Shown here piece after piece: positions 9,645-18,825 of a stretch of DNA of 64,000 bases (position 1 is its first letter; each line of letters opens with the position of its first letter). The notes under the pieces were generated by a model. That model did no database searches and was not told where the DNA came from. It was given only the letters and a program-made list of their open reading frames with translations. The translations under genes were made by a program, and so were the position numbers. The stretch is from Pantanalinema rosaneae (GTDB lineage Bacteria; Cyanobacteriota; Cyanobacteriia; Leptolyngbyales; Leptolyngbyaceae): contig NZ_JBLZFZ010000023.1 of NCBI RefSeq assembly GCF_050753385.1, forward strand, positions 1-64,000. The letters are read 5' to 3'.

Positions 9645-10559
9645 ACTGGTGACCACTGTGAGCAAGTTTTTCAAAATCGTTGATTGATTGCTCCGATGCC
9701 ATACCGCCCCAATTGTCAGTTCTGGGGATTGGTCTTTGATCGTGCGATAAACCACTCCACGCCGCCGCAGATTTTCCACATTAGCTGGCAGAATGGAAAT
9801 TCCCACACCCCCAGCCACAAGGCTTAGAGCGGTTGAGATCCAAGCAGTTTCCTGTCTGACGTTTGGCTTAAATCCTGCTGCCATACAAAGCTGGTCAATC
9901 AAATCACGTAGACCATACAGTAAGTTGGCAGGTGGCAGAATAAATGATTCATGAGACAGGGCAGCAAGGGAAATGCTACCAGAATGCTTGGCAAACCGAT
10001 GTTTTTCGGGCAACACCAACACCAATGGCTCTTGCAAAACTGTTTGAGTGGTTAAGACCCGATCCTGATCATTGTCTAGAGCCGACAAATTGTGTAAATG
10101 GAAGAAGCCTACATCTAGCTGTTGCTGTTTTAGCTTCTCAATCTGGTCATAGGAGGCCAGTTCTTGCAGCGCCAGTGTCACATCGGGATATTGGGCGTAG
10201 AACGATCGCAGAATGTCAGGAAGCTTGCTGTTGGCGATCGAGGTATTAATGCCGATCGTCAAATGTCCCCGTTCCCCGCGCTTGATTTGTTGGGCTGATT
10301 CAATGGCTTGTTGAGTATGGGCAAGAATGAAGCGGGCTTCTTTCAAAAACGCCTGTCCAGCCTCAGTTAAGGCAAGAGGACTCCGTTGGGATCGATTAAA
10401 TAACTCAAATCCTAATTTCTTTTCTAAACGCTGAATTTGTTTACTTAAGAGTCCTTGATCCATGTGCAGATAAACAGCCGCCCGGGTAAAGCTGAGATGC
10501 TCAGCGACCGCGATCGCAAATTTCAACTGCCGAAAGTCCAAGTCATCCCATGCTCTCAT
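9636..10559 (-). CDS. LysR-family transcriptional regulator (second of two)
   Basis: This is a complete 307-residue LysR protein. The winged HTH is at residues 8-66 (LSFTRAAVYLHMDQGLLSKQIQRLE) and the effector domain opens with GHLTIGINTSIANSKLPDILRSF. It is divergent from the aspartoacylase gene, its likely target, with a perfect palindrome between the two. The similarity to the LysR at 7594-8553 suggests an old duplication, with each copy now facing its own metabolic gene. Confidence 0.92.
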   Translation of the reverse strand: MRAWDDLDFRQLKFAIAVAEHLSFTRAAVYLHMDQGLLSKQIQRLEKKLGFELFNRSQRSPLALTEAGQAFLKEARFILAHTQQAIESAQQIKRGERGHLTIGINTSIANSKLPDILRSFYAQYPDVTLALQELASYDQIEKLKQQQLDVGFFHLHNLSALDNDQDRVLTTQTVLQEPLVLVLPEKHRFAKHSGSISLAALSHESFILPPANLLYGLRDLIDQLCMAAGFKPNVRQETAWISTALSLVAGGVGISILPANVENLRRRGVVYRTIKDQSPELTIGAVWHRSNQSTILKNLLTVVTSLR

Positions 10560-10575
10560 GATTATTTCGTCATTT

Positions 10576-10589
10576 TATTTTGCAAAATA
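10576..10589. promoter_or_regulatory. Palindrome in the LysR/aspartoacylase promoter region
   Basis: TATTTTGCAAAATA is a perfect 14-bp palindrome about 17 bases upstream of the LysR ATG and 70 bases before the aspartoacylase ATG. The position and form fit a LysR operator (T-N11/12-A dyad), but binding is inferred. Confidence 0.45.
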
Positions 10590-10659
10590 TGCCGATAATA
10601 ACATGATTATCTGTGCTTTGATGATCTTCACGGCCAGGAAGTCGCTGAGGCAATATGCA

Positions 10660-11556
10660 ATGATGCCGACAATGAGTACAGTTAACCGGGTGGCAATCGT
10701 GGGGGGAACCCATGGCAATGAATTGATTGGCGTACAGTTGATCAAAAAGTTTAACCACCAGCCTGAACTGATTCAACGATCCAGTTTTTCGACTCAAACC
10801 CTACTGGGAAACCCTCAAGCGATCGCGGCAAGGGTGCGCTATATCGACCGAGATCTAAATCGCAGTTTTGAACGCGATCGTCTGCAAGACCCCACCTTGA
10901 CGAGCTATGAGGATCAGCAAGCCAGACAGATTGATCAAAAAATTGGCATCTCTAGCGGTGCGCCTGTAGATGTGGTTGTAGATCTGCACAGCACAACCAG
11001 CAATATGGGCTTGACATTAATTATCGATCAGGAGGAAGGGTTCACATTGCAGTTGGCCGCCTATCTCCAGCAGATGAATTCCCTACTTAAGGTTTACAGT
11101 ACGGCTCGTTCTGGAAGAAGGCAAGATTCGCTGCGATCGCTGGCCAAATTTGGTTTCTGCCTTGAGGTAGGTCCGATTGCCCAAAATGTTCTCAACGCAG
11201 AGTTGTTTCAGAAAACAGAAGGGTTAGTTTATACAGTTTTGGATTATTTAGAGCAGTACAACCGCAATCAAGTTTCGCTACTGAATCGCTCACTGACGCT
11301 CTATCGCTATCTGGAGGCGATCGACTATCCCAGAGATGCGCATGGAGATATCCAAGCCATGATTCATCCACAGCTTCAGTCTAAAGATTATCAACCGCTT
11401 TATCCAGGTGATTCTATGTTCTTAACTTTTGACGGAGAAACAATTGTCTATGAAGGTGCAGAAATTGTGTATCCCATATTTATCAATGAAGCTGCTTATT
11501 ACGAGAAAGGTATTGCTATGTGCCTGACTCAGAAAGAAAAAATTATTTTGAACTGA
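10660..11556 (+). CDS. Aspartoacylase / succinylglutamate desuccinylase family zinc hydrolase
   Basis: Aspartoacylase releases acetate and aspartate from N-acetylaspartate; relatives deacylate other N-acyl amino acids. Zinc ligands are in GGTHGNELIG (His, Glu) and VDLHSTTSNMGLT (His), and the catalytic Glu is in CLEVGPIAQ, matching the eukaryotic and cyanobacterial AspA pattern. Substrate Arg and Asn residues lie in RYIDRDLNRSF. An in-frame extension upstream to 10558 reaches the divergent LysR start and is unlikely to be translated. I chose the ATG at 10660, nine bases after GAGG. Another ATG lies one codon later. Confidence 0.88.
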   Translation: MMPTMSTVNRVAIVGGTHGNELIGVQLIKKFNHQPELIQRSSFSTQTLLGNPQAIAARVRYIDRDLNRSFERDRLQDPTLTSYEDQQARQIDQKIGISSGAPVDVVVDLHSTTSNMGLTLIIDQEEGFTLQLAAYLQQMNSLLKVYSTARSGRRQDSLRSLAKFGFCLEVGPIAQNVLNAELFQKTEGLVYTVLDYLEQYNRNQVSLLNRSLTLYRYLEAIDYPRDAHGDIQAMIHPQLQSKDYQPLYPGDSMFLTFDGETIVYEGAEIVYPIFINEAAYYEKGIAMCLTQKEKIILN

Positions 11557-11656
11557 ATAATTGATCAGATAACTAGTGAATAAAACAAAGGGAGAACGCT
11601 CAGTAAATACTCAAAAAATCTTACTCTTATGAGAATCTGAGGATTCATAGAAAAAA

Positions 11657-12139
11657 ATGAAGCATCTCTTTTGTAATGTAGCAATATCGGTCGTATTACT
11701 CACTCTGAATCAACCCAGCCTTGCTGCATCAACCGCGAATCAAGTTCAACAACTCTATGCTAACTACTTTGAGGGAACAGAGCGATGGGTATGTTTTCAT
11801 CATCATGACACAAACCATGTTGTTGCATTTTATCAGTGGTCTAAACCAGAGCAAGGAGACAATAAGTTAACGCTAGTCGTTCATGCACAAGATCACTCGT
11901 TATTGGGTAGTTGTACGATTAGTGCGTTTGAACCGTTGCGAAATGCGGCATTTGAACTGGGAATTGTACCACCGCGAATTAAATTGATTCACTATGTCAC
12001 CAATCGCATTGGTAATGTAGTTTCCGGGAGCCGAACGGTTTATCAGTGTACTGTCCCGGCTCAACAGCGCGATCATCGTACTGATGTCCAATATGATACG
12101 GCTTACGACCTTGGCAGCTTTCAGAACCTGTGCCGATAA
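11657..12139 (+). CDS. Secreted protein of unknown function
   Basis: This is a 160-residue protein. Residues 1-23 form a signal peptide (MKHLFCNVAISVVLLTLNQPSLAAS) with cleavage likely after SLA. The mature part has four or five cysteines (WVCF, LGSC, YQC, LC), which could form disulfides in the periplasm. I recognise no family. The 100-base gap from the aspartoacylase and a promoter-like AT-rich stretch suggest its own transcript. Confidence 0.7.
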   Translation: MKHLFCNVAISVVLLTLNQPSLAASTANQVQQLYANYFEGTERWVCFHHHDTNHVVAFYQWSKPEQGDNKLTLVVHAQDHSLLGSCTISAFEPLRNAAFELGIVPPRIKLIHYVTNRIGNVVSGSRTVYQCTVPAQQRDHRTDVQYDTAYDLGSFQNLCR

Positions 12140-12232
12140 AGGCTGAGAACTAGCATCATGGCTTGTCTGAAAGTTCATCTATTCGATCGTGGCTCACTCG
12201 GCTTGAACCGTCGTTTAGGAGTTAGTGGTGAG

Positions 12233-12418
12233 ATGCAATTACTGATACTCCTTCTAATCTTGAGTTTGGCGATCGGGGGGATAGTTCCCAGCCCAGCCAG
12301 CGAATTCCCCCCGATTAGGGGACTTCCCCAGCCGACTGTCACTGACCTGTCACAGTTGCCACTACCGCCGGATACTGGATCGCCGAGTAGACCTGCCAGA
12401 GGTGGTGGCACGTACTAG
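12233..12418 (+). CDS. Short exported protein with a DUF928-like N-terminal signature
   Basis: About 61 residues: a hydrophobic leader (MQLLILLLILSLAIGG), a proline-rich stretch, then PPDTGSPSRPARGGGTY and a stop. The PDTG-P-GR-GGGT pattern is the one with which cyanobacterial DUF928-type exported proteins begin their mature part, so this may be a truncated remnant or a mini-protein that keeps only that motif. AGGAG at 12217-12221 supports the ATG chosen. An upstream in-frame ATG at 12158 lacks a leader-like start. The stop overlaps the convergent TetR gene by four bases. Confidence 0.5.
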   Translation: MQLLILLLILSLAIGGIVPSPASEFPPIRGLPQPTVTDLSQLPLPPDTGSPSRPARGGGTY

Positions 12419-13044
12419 ACCTGCTTAATGATCAGCGCTAGTAGCGTGGCAATTAGCCGATCTCGCTCCAGGGGAAACCGTTCTTTGCCATAAAAGATTT
12501 CCTGTGCCAACACATACGACACCAGGGAACCAATGAAAATATGGGCAACGGCTTCGGCATCGGTAAAGCCTAACTCTGGGTGTTGCTGAAAAAACTCGGT
12601 CATTAACTGTCGTCCTTTTTGAATCACGGTGCGTCCGTACAATTTCGCCAGTTCAGGAAAGCGCACCGACTCCGCAATAATCAACCGCAACAACGCCACA
12701 TACTCCTCATCCACAATGTGGTTGAGAAATCCTTCAGCGAACTGCCGCAGCAATAGTTTGGGTTCCCCGTGTAATTGATCAATGCTAAGAATTGCCTGAA
12801 ACCGCCGAATCGTCATGCGCTCCATTAAGGCAGTAAACAACCCTTCTTTATCTTGAAAGTGGCTGTAGATCGTTTGTTTGGACACCCCCGCCTCCGCTGC
12901 GACCCGATCCATACTGGTGCCAGCGTAACCGGATTGCAAAAACACCTGGACTGCCCCCCGCAAGATTGCTTCTTGCTTCGGAGTGTATTGGGGAGTCGCA
13001 CTAAAAGCCGCGATCGCAGATGCAGACGCATTTAATTCAGCCAT
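12415..13044 (-). CDS. TetR/AcrR-family repressor of the adjacent exporter
   Basis: This is a 209-residue protein. The N-terminal TetR HTH occupies residues about 22-68 (ILRGAVQVFLQSGYAGTSMDRVAAEAGVSKQTIYSHFQDKEGLF in register). The C-terminal all-helical ligand domain resembles the AefR/CecR-type TetR_C family. It is divergent from the HlyD/ABC exporter operon, with a perfect palindrome in between. In E. coli the analogous set is CecR with YbhGFSR. The likely role is derepression of the exporter by a toxic small molecule. Confidence 0.93.
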   Translation of the reverse strand: MAELNASASAIAAFSATPQYTPKQEAILRGAVQVFLQSGYAGTSMDRVAAEAGVSKQTIYSHFQDKEGLFTALMERMTIRRFQAILSIDQLHGEPKLLLRQFAEGFLNHIVDEEYVALLRLIIAESVRFPELAKLYGRTVIQKGRQLMTEFFQQHPELGFTDAEAVAHIFIGSLVSYVLAQEIFYGKERFPLERDRLIATLLALIIKQV

Positions 13045-13093
13045 GAGAGGGAAATCTCGCCGCAGATTCGTTAAATTTTACCAATCTGGTTTA

Positions 13094-13120
13094 AATCATA
13101 CTAGACGGTCTAGTATGATT
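13094..13120. promoter_or_regulatory. TetR operator palindrome
   Basis: The arms AATCATACTAGAC and GTCTAGTATGATT form a perfect 13-bp inverted repeat around one central G. The palindrome lies between the divergent TetR and HlyD genes, 41 bases upstream of the first HlyD start. The CTAGAC/GTCTAG core is typical of TetR-type sites. The TAGTATGAT part could also be the -10 of the exporter promoter, so binding would block transcription. Confidence 0.85.
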
Positions 13121-13164
13121 GGCGTAAGTTCATCATTTATGATGTTTCGTCAGAGGTCGGGGTG

Positions 13165-14442
13165 ATGACACCATCAGTTTCTGCTCCAGACGTACCCGCA
13201 GCACAGACAAACCGGAAAGTTAATCCCCGGATTTTGTTCGGAGTGGTTGTAATAGCGGCTGTGGGGTATTGGGGGTGGCGGCAGGTCTTCCCACCTCCAG
13301 CCTCGACCGTGTTAACCGTCAGTGGTCGGATTGAGGCAGATGAAACTGACATTGGCGCGAAAACGGGGGGACGAATTGCCCAGATTTTAGTACGAGAGGG
13401 AGATCCGGTCAAAGCCGGTCAACTGGTGGCGGTGATTGAGGACGAGGAAGTTGACCAGCAATTGCAGGCCGCGATCGCCCATGTTAGTGCGGCTCGCCAG
13501 GAGGAAGCTCAGGCTCGGTTAGACATCAGTGTTGCCGAGAGTCGCATTCAAGAAGCGGAGGCGAATTTAGTTCAGTCCCAGGCAGATTCGCAAGGTCGAG
13601 TGCAGCAAGCGGAATCGACGGTAGCGGCCAGTCAAGCCCAGGTGGCTCAAGCCCAGGCTCAGGTGGTGCAGGCGGAGGCAGAGGTGAAACGAGCAGCAGC
13701 ACAATTGAAATTAGCTCAGCTTGATCGCGATCGCTTTGCTGCCCTGGTGGCACAGGGGGCGATTAATCGACAACAGTTTGACCAGGCGCAAACCAATGCC
13801 GAAACGGCTGAAGCGAATCTCGATACGGCGCGGGCGACGCTGGCGGCTCAAGTCGCTGCCGTTCAAACTGCCAACCGTCAATTCCAGGCGGCTCAGGGCA
13901 GTTTAACCCAAACAGAATCAACCACCCTGAACCCGACCATTCGCAGCAACCAACTCGCTGCCTATCAACAACAAAAAGCCCAGGCGGAGGCTCGGTTAGC
14001 GGCGGCCCAGGCGAATGTGAAAGCGGCGATCGCCAATCAACAGCAGTTACAGAAACGGTTAGATTCCTTTCAAGTGACCAGTCCGATTACCGGAGTTGTG
14101 CAGGATCGCCCAATGGAGCCGGGAGCCGTGGTCACCAGTGGCAAGACCTTACTGACGATGATTAATCCCCAGGCGATTTACCTGCGGGCGTATATTCCCC
14201 AGGGAGATATTGGCAAGATTTATGTGGGTAAGTCGGCGCGGGTGTTTCTCGATGCCAATCCCCAGCAACCGTTACCCGCTAAAGTCAGCGCGATCGATCC
14301 GAAAGCGTCGTTTACGCCAGAAAACATTTACTTCCAGAAAGATCGGGTCCGGCAGGTGTTTGGTGTCAAGCTGGCGATCGAGCAAGATCACGCCTACGCC
14401 AAACCGGGAATGCCAGCCGATGCCGAAATTGATTTGAAGTAG
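13165..14442 (+). CDS. HlyD-family membrane fusion protein of an ABC exporter (YbhG-like)
   Basis: This periplasmic adaptor protein has about 425 residues. One N-terminal membrane anchor (residues about 22-40) is followed by a biotinyl-lipoyl-like half (GRIEADETDIGAKTGGRIAQILVREGDPVKAGQLVAVI), a long Ala/Gln/Glu-rich coiled coil (residues about 100-290), the second lipoyl half (VTSPITGVVQDRPMEPGAVV) and a beta-barrel. It links the inner-membrane ABC permeases to an outer-membrane channel. A GTG start at 13162 is possible; I prefer the ATG at 13165, eight bases after AGAGG. It is the first gene of the four-gene exporter operon. Confidence 0.92.
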   Translation: MTPSVSAPDVPAAQTNRKVNPRILFGVVVIAAVGYWGWRQVFPPPASTVLTVSGRIEADETDIGAKTGGRIAQILVREGDPVKAGQLVAVIEDEEVDQQLQAAIAHVSAARQEEAQARLDISVAESRIQEAEANLVQSQADSQGRVQQAESTVAASQAQVAQAQAQVVQAEAEVKRAAAQLKLAQLDRDRFAALVAQGAINRQQFDQAQTNAETAEANLDTARATLAAQVAAVQTANRQFQAAQGSLTQTESTTLNPTIRSNQLAAYQQQKAQAEARLAAAQANVKAAIANQQQLQKRLDSFQVTSPITGVVQDRPMEPGAVVTSGKTLLTMINPQAIYLRAYIPQGDIGKIYVGKSARVFLDANPQQPLPAKVSAIDPKASFTPENIYFQKDRVRQVFGVKLAIEQDHAYAKPGMPADAEIDLK

Positions 14443-14466
14443 CGGCTGAGAGCAGCAGGGGGCAGC

Positions 14467-16461
14467 ATGACCACTCATTCCATTGCCGATTCCACTCCGA
14501 ATAGAATGGCTGCGATCGCCACTGATCCGCCTCTGATTCAGGTGGAGAATTTACACAAACGCTACGGAAATTTGCTGGCAGTGCAAGGGATCGACTTTCA
14601 GGTGTATCCCGGTGAAGTGTTTGGGCTGATTGGGCCGGATGGTGCGGGGAAAACGACGACCTTTCATATCCTGGCAGGTATTATGGAAGCCTCCAGTGGG
14701 CAGGTAGATGTTTTGGGTAAACAACCCCGCCATGCCCGTCTAGATATTGGCTATTTAACCCAACAGTTTTCGCTCTATCTCGATCTCAGTATCGACGAGA
14801 ATTTGCGCTACGTTGCCGGATTGCGCCGGGTGTCAGAGGCAGATTTTCAGGTGCGGCGGGACAAATATCTGAAGTTGATGAACTTAGATCAGATTGGCGA
14901 TCGCTTAGCCGGTCAGCTTTCCGGTGGCATGAAGCAAAAGCTGGCATTGTGTTGTGCCTTGATTCCGCAACCCCAAATTTTATTACTTGATGAACCGACG
15001 ACGGGAGTTGATCCGGTCTCCCGGCGGGAATTTTGGGATGTGCTGGCAACCTTAGCCAGTGAAGGCATGACGATCGTGGTTGCTACGCCCTATCTGGATG
15101 AAGCTGAGCGCTGTCATCGGATTGCCTTAATGTATGCCGGAAAAATTCATGAAATTGGAACCTTAGCTCAATTACGATCGCACCTGGGGCTACAACGATT
15201 AGAAGTTCGCACAGCAGACATTCCAGCCACAGAAGCGGCATTACTCCCACTAATTCAACCAGCGTCAACGGGAATTGCGGATGTCCAAACCTTTGGCGAT
15301 CGCTTAGATGTGTTAGTTGCTCATCCCCAAGCGGCAGAAGAACAGGTGAGAACTGCGATCGCTCAACAATTAATTGATCTTACCAGTCTGCAAACGACGG
15401 CGGCAACTCTAGAGAATGTGTTTGTCACACGATTACGTCAACAAGGATCTGATCCGCCCTTTATCCCCTTACCCCGCAGCAAACCATCGTCACCTACCCC
15501 GTCTGCCACTGCCTCAAGCATTGCGATCGGAGCAGAGCATCTCCATAAAACCTTTGGCAGTTTTCGGGCGGTGAAAGCAGTCAATTTAGCGATTCACTAT
15601 GGCGAAATTTATGGCTTGCTCGGAGCTAATGGTGCTGGAAAAACCACTACCATCAAGATGCTCTGTGGGCTGCTGCCTGCCTCTAGTGGCAAGATTTCCC
15701 TGGCTGGACAAAGCCATGATTTACGGGATCAGACGTTACGGCAGCGGATTGGCTACATGAGCCAGAAGTTTACCCTGTACGACGATCTAACGGTGGTGGA
15801 AAATCTGGAATTCTACTGTGGAGTGTATGATGTTCCCCGGCGCGATCGGCGGCAAAAGATTGACTGGGTATTGGAAACCTGCGGCTTAATCGGACAGGAG
15901 CAGATGTTAACGGGACGACTGCCAGGAGGCTGGAAGCAACGAGTCGCGTTTGGGGCATCTGTCATGCATGAACCCGAAATCTTGTTTTTGGATGAACCGA
16001 CCTCTGGGGTTGATCCCTTAGCGCGGCGGCAGTTTTGGCGGTTAATTAATGATCTGGCTCGACAAGGAACGGCCGTCCTGGTCACCACTCATTACCTGGA
16101 GGAAGCGGAACAATGTAATCGGATGGGATTTATGGTGGCGGGAGAGGTCGTAATCCAAGGTTCGCCCAGTGAAATCAAAGCGGCTCAACCGGGACAATTG
16201 ATTGAACTGCGGGTCGATCGCAATCAAGTAGCTTCTGATATCCTGAAAACTCACCTAGATCGTTGGCGGGTGGCGATTTTCGGCGATCGCTTGCATGTCG
16301 TTCTCGATCAACCCGATCAGGATATTCCCAATGTTGCAGCCATTCTGGCAAACGCTGGGATTCACCTGCAATCGCTACGTCCAGTCCCCTTCTCCCTGGA
16401 GGATGCCTTTATTAGTGTGGTACAGCGAACGGAGAGCGGCACGACTCATCTCGCGGTGTAA
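14467..16461 (+). CDS. Double ABC transporter ATP-binding protein (YbhF-like)
   Basis: Two nucleotide-binding domains are fused in 664 residues. Domain 1 has Walker A GPDGAGKTTT, signature LSGGMKQK and Walker B ILLLDEPTTGVDP. Domain 2 begins near residue 355 with Walker A GANGAGKTTT, signature LPGGWKQR and Walker B ILFLDEPTSGVDP. The altered second signature (LPGG for LSGG) also occurs in YbhF. In domain 1 the switch-region His is replaced (VVATPYLDEAE against VTTHYLEEAE in domain 2), so the first site may hydrolyse ATP poorly. It energises the two permeases encoded immediately downstream. Confidence 0.95.
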   Translation: MTTHSIADSTPNRMAAIATDPPLIQVENLHKRYGNLLAVQGIDFQVYPGEVFGLIGPDGAGKTTTFHILAGIMEASSGQVDVLGKQPRHARLDIGYLTQQFSLYLDLSIDENLRYVAGLRRVSEADFQVRRDKYLKLMNLDQIGDRLAGQLSGGMKQKLALCCALIPQPQILLLDEPTTGVDPVSRREFWDVLATLASEGMTIVVATPYLDEAERCHRIALMYAGKIHEIGTLAQLRSHLGLQRLEVRTADIPATEAALLPLIQPASTGIADVQTFGDRLDVLVAHPQAAEEQVRTAIAQQLIDLTSLQTTAATLENVFVTRLRQQGSDPPFIPLPRSKPSSPTPSATASSIAIGAEHLHKTFGSFRAVKAVNLAIHYGEIYGLLGANGAGKTTTIKMLCGLLPASSGKISLAGQSHDLRDQTLRQRIGYMSQKFTLYDDLTVVENLEFYCGVYDVPRRDRRQKIDWVLETCGLIGQEQMLTGRLPGGWKQRVAFGASVMHEPEILFLDEPTSGVDPLARRQFWRLINDLARQGTAVLVTTHYLEEAEQCNRMGFMVAGEVVIQGSPSEIKAAQPGQLIELRVDRNQVASDILKTHLDRWRVAIFGDRLHVVLDQPDQDIPNVAAILANAGIHLQSLRPVPFSLEDAFISVVQRTESGTTHLAV

Positions 16462-16464
16462 GCC

Positions 16465-17565
16465 ATGAAACGAATTCTTTCGCAAGCAATTAAAGAATTG
16501 GCGCAATTTCGGCGCGATCGCCTGACTCTAGCGCTGGCATTAATTTTGCCCATGATGACTTTAATGATTTTTGGCTTTGCGATTCGGTTAGAAGCCAAGG
16601 ATATTCCCCTCTTCGTGCAGGATTTGGATCAAAGTGCGTTAAGTCGGCAGTATCGCGATCGCCTATTTGCCACCAATCTGTTTACGCCCGTCACCTGGCA
16701 GGGCAATCCAGAGGTGGCTTTGGATCGCAGTATTGCCAGAGCCATAGTGGTGATTCCCCCCGACTTTAGCCGCCGGATTACCGCCAACAAACCGAGTGAT
16801 CTTCAAGTCATTGTCGATGGCACTGATGCCAACAATGCCCGAGTGATTCGGAATAGCATTAAAGCCACGACCCAATTTTTTCTGCAATCTGAACACCTGG
16901 TTCCGACAACAGCCTCGATTTCGGCAGCGACCCGACTCTGGTTTAATCCCGGACGGCAGGAATCCCTGTACATTGTGCCAGGGGTCTATGGGGTAGTGTT
17001 ATGGATTTTCCCCTCGTTACTCTCCGCGATCGCGATGGTACGGGAAAAGGAAAAAGGCACTATTTTGCAGGTTTATGCCTCCGATCTGAGTGCAGGTGAA
17101 TTAATCTTAGGTAAATCGCTGGCCTATTTAGTGGTTGGCATTGGCATGGCAATCACCGTGATGGGATTAGGCAGTCTAATTTTTCATTTAGGCTTTGTGG
17201 GTGATCCCACTCCTCTCTTGCTGGGAACCCTATTGTATTTATGGTCAAGCGTGATGTTTGGCTTGATGCTGGGGGCACGAACGAATAATCAAAATTCAGC
17301 TGTTCAGGGAGTTTCGATCGTGGGTTTCCTCACGGCTCTTTTATTAAGTGGATTTATTTATCCTCTCAGTAACATTCCCTTTCCCCTTTCATTAGTTTCA
17401 AATATTGTGCCAGCCCGGTATTTTATTGAAATCAGTCGGGATGCCTTTGTCAGAGGCATTGGCTGGTCAGGAGTCTGGTCAAACTTAGTGATTATTCTAT
17501 TGCTGGGAACGCTGCTATTTACAGTAGCTCGAAAAGCCCTACGTCGAATGCAGCTAGGAGATTAG
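16465..17565 (+). CDS. ABC-2 type permease, exporter subunit 1 (YbhS-like)
   Basis: This 366-residue ABC-2 permease has one N-terminal membrane helix (ALALILPMMTLMIFGFAI), a large extracytoplasmic domain (residues about 50-170) and five C-terminal helices. The motif REKEKGTILQVYASDLSAGELILGKSLAY is the coupling region typical of ABC2_membrane_3 proteins. It starts three bases after the ATPase stop and is followed two bases after its own stop by its paralogue, with which it probably forms the heterodimeric channel. Confidence 0.93.
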   Translation: MKRILSQAIKELAQFRRDRLTLALALILPMMTLMIFGFAIRLEAKDIPLFVQDLDQSALSRQYRDRLFATNLFTPVTWQGNPEVALDRSIARAIVVIPPDFSRRITANKPSDLQVIVDGTDANNARVIRNSIKATTQFFLQSEHLVPTTASISAATRLWFNPGRQESLYIVPGVYGVVLWIFPSLLSAIAMVREKEKGTILQVYASDLSAGELILGKSLAYLVVGIGMAITVMGLGSLIFHLGFVGDPTPLLLGTLLYLWSSVMFGLMLGARTNNQNSAVQGVSIVGFLTALLLSGFIYPLSNIPFPLSLVSNIVPARYFIEISRDAFVRGIGWSGVWSNLVIILLLGTLLFTVARKALRRMQLGD

Positions 17566-17567
17566 AT

Positions 17568-18686
17568 ATGGTGCGACGATTGTTTGCAGGACGATTCTGG
17601 GCATTAGTTCGCAAAGAAATTCGGCAAATCTTTCGGAATAAGCAGTTAATTATCCTCTTGATCTTTCCACCGACGATTCAACTGCTCATCTATGGCTTTG
17701 CCCTGAACCCTGATGTTCACCATCTCAAACTTGGGGTTGTGGACTATGCTCAAACATCGGTCAGCCGATCGCTCGTAGCCGCCTTCACCGAAAATCAAAT
17801 TTTTGATGCCCAGACCATCACCTTTGATGAAAAAATTCTGACCCAGCAAGTAGAAACCGGAAAACTGGCGGCTGGCTTAGTGATTCCTCCCAACTTTAGC
17901 CGAGCGATCGCCAATGGCGACTCTACGACCGTCCAGGTCTTCATTGATGGAGTGGATGCCAACACCGCCGGAATTGCCAATGGATATATCAATCAGATTG
18001 TGCAGCAATTTAGTCGGCAGCAATTACAACCAGATACCACTCCATTAGTTTCCACTCAAGTCATTTTCTTCTACAACCCTGGATTAACCAGCAGTTGGTT
18101 CTTTGTTCCCGGTGTCATGGGATTGGTCGTGACATTGATTGGCTCGATCGTGTCATCCATTACCGTTGTCAAAGAAAAAGATACTGGAACGCTAGAACAA
18201 CTCCTAATGACTCCCGCCGCTGCCTGGGAAATTTTAGTGGCGAAAGTCGTGCCATTGTTCATTCTACTCATGGGGGATGTGCTACTGGCATTGACGATCG
18301 GGCGGGTAATCTTTTCTGTACCCTTTCGCGGCAGCTTTCTCTTATTTATGACATTGTCTGGGTTATATATTTTTGTTGGCATTGGGATTGGCATCTTACT
18401 CGCCACCCTATGTCAATCCCAACAGCAAGTTGTTTTAACCACCTTTTTCATCAACCTGCCGATGGTACAACTCTCTGGCGCAATCGCCCCGATCGAAACC
18501 ATGCCCAAGTTCTTCCAATACCTGGCGATCGTCAACCCCCTGCGTCACTACATTGCCATCATTCGAGGCATCATCCTCAAAGATGTTGGGCTAGCAGCCC
18601 TATGGCCAAATGTCTTAGCCTTAGCCTGTTTCGCCATCATTCTACTCACCATTAGCATTAACCGCTTCCGTAGCCAGTTGAGTTAA
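17568..18686 (+). CDS. ABC-2 type permease, exporter subunit 2 (YbhR-like)
   Basis: This 372-residue permease shares the layout of the preceding subunit: an N-terminal helix (LIILLIFPPTIQLLIYGFAL), a periplasmic domain with PPNFSRAI and IDGVDANTAGIANGYI, a coupling motif VKEKDTGTLEQLLMTPAAAWEILVAK and five C-terminal helices ending in the PLRHYIAIIRGIILK segment. It is the last gene of the exporter operon. Substrates of this class include drugs and hydrophobic compounds; nothing in the sequence identifies the substrate here. Confidence 0.93.
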   Translation: MVRRLFAGRFWALVRKEIRQIFRNKQLIILLIFPPTIQLLIYGFALNPDVHHLKLGVVDYAQTSVSRSLVAAFTENQIFDAQTITFDEKILTQQVETGKLAAGLVIPPNFSRAIANGDSTTVQVFIDGVDANTAGIANGYINQIVQQFSRQQLQPDTTPLVSTQVIFFYNPGLTSSWFFVPGVMGLVVTLIGSIVSSITVVKEKDTGTLEQLLMTPAAAWEILVAKVVPLFILLMGDVLLALTIGRVIFSVPFRGSFLLFMTLSGLYIFVGIGIGILLATLCQSQQQVVLTTFFINLPMVQLSGAIAPIETMPKFFQYLAIVNPLRHYIAIIRGIILKDVGLAALWPNVLALACFAIILLTISINRFRSQLS

Positions 18687-18825
18687 CGATGACTCCTTAC
18701 GATCGCCTGATCACAGAGACTATCAGGAAAAGCACTGGCATAACCTGAAATCAAATCTGCAATGTCAAAATACTAAAGCGACGTGTGTGATTGAGGTAGG
18801 CGAAGCGTGGATGACAGAAACTGCC

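Noticed and set aside
10558..10659. N-terminal extension of the aspartoacylase
   Set aside because: It overlaps the divergent LysR start and its promoter palindrome, and homologues begin near the GGTHGNE motif.
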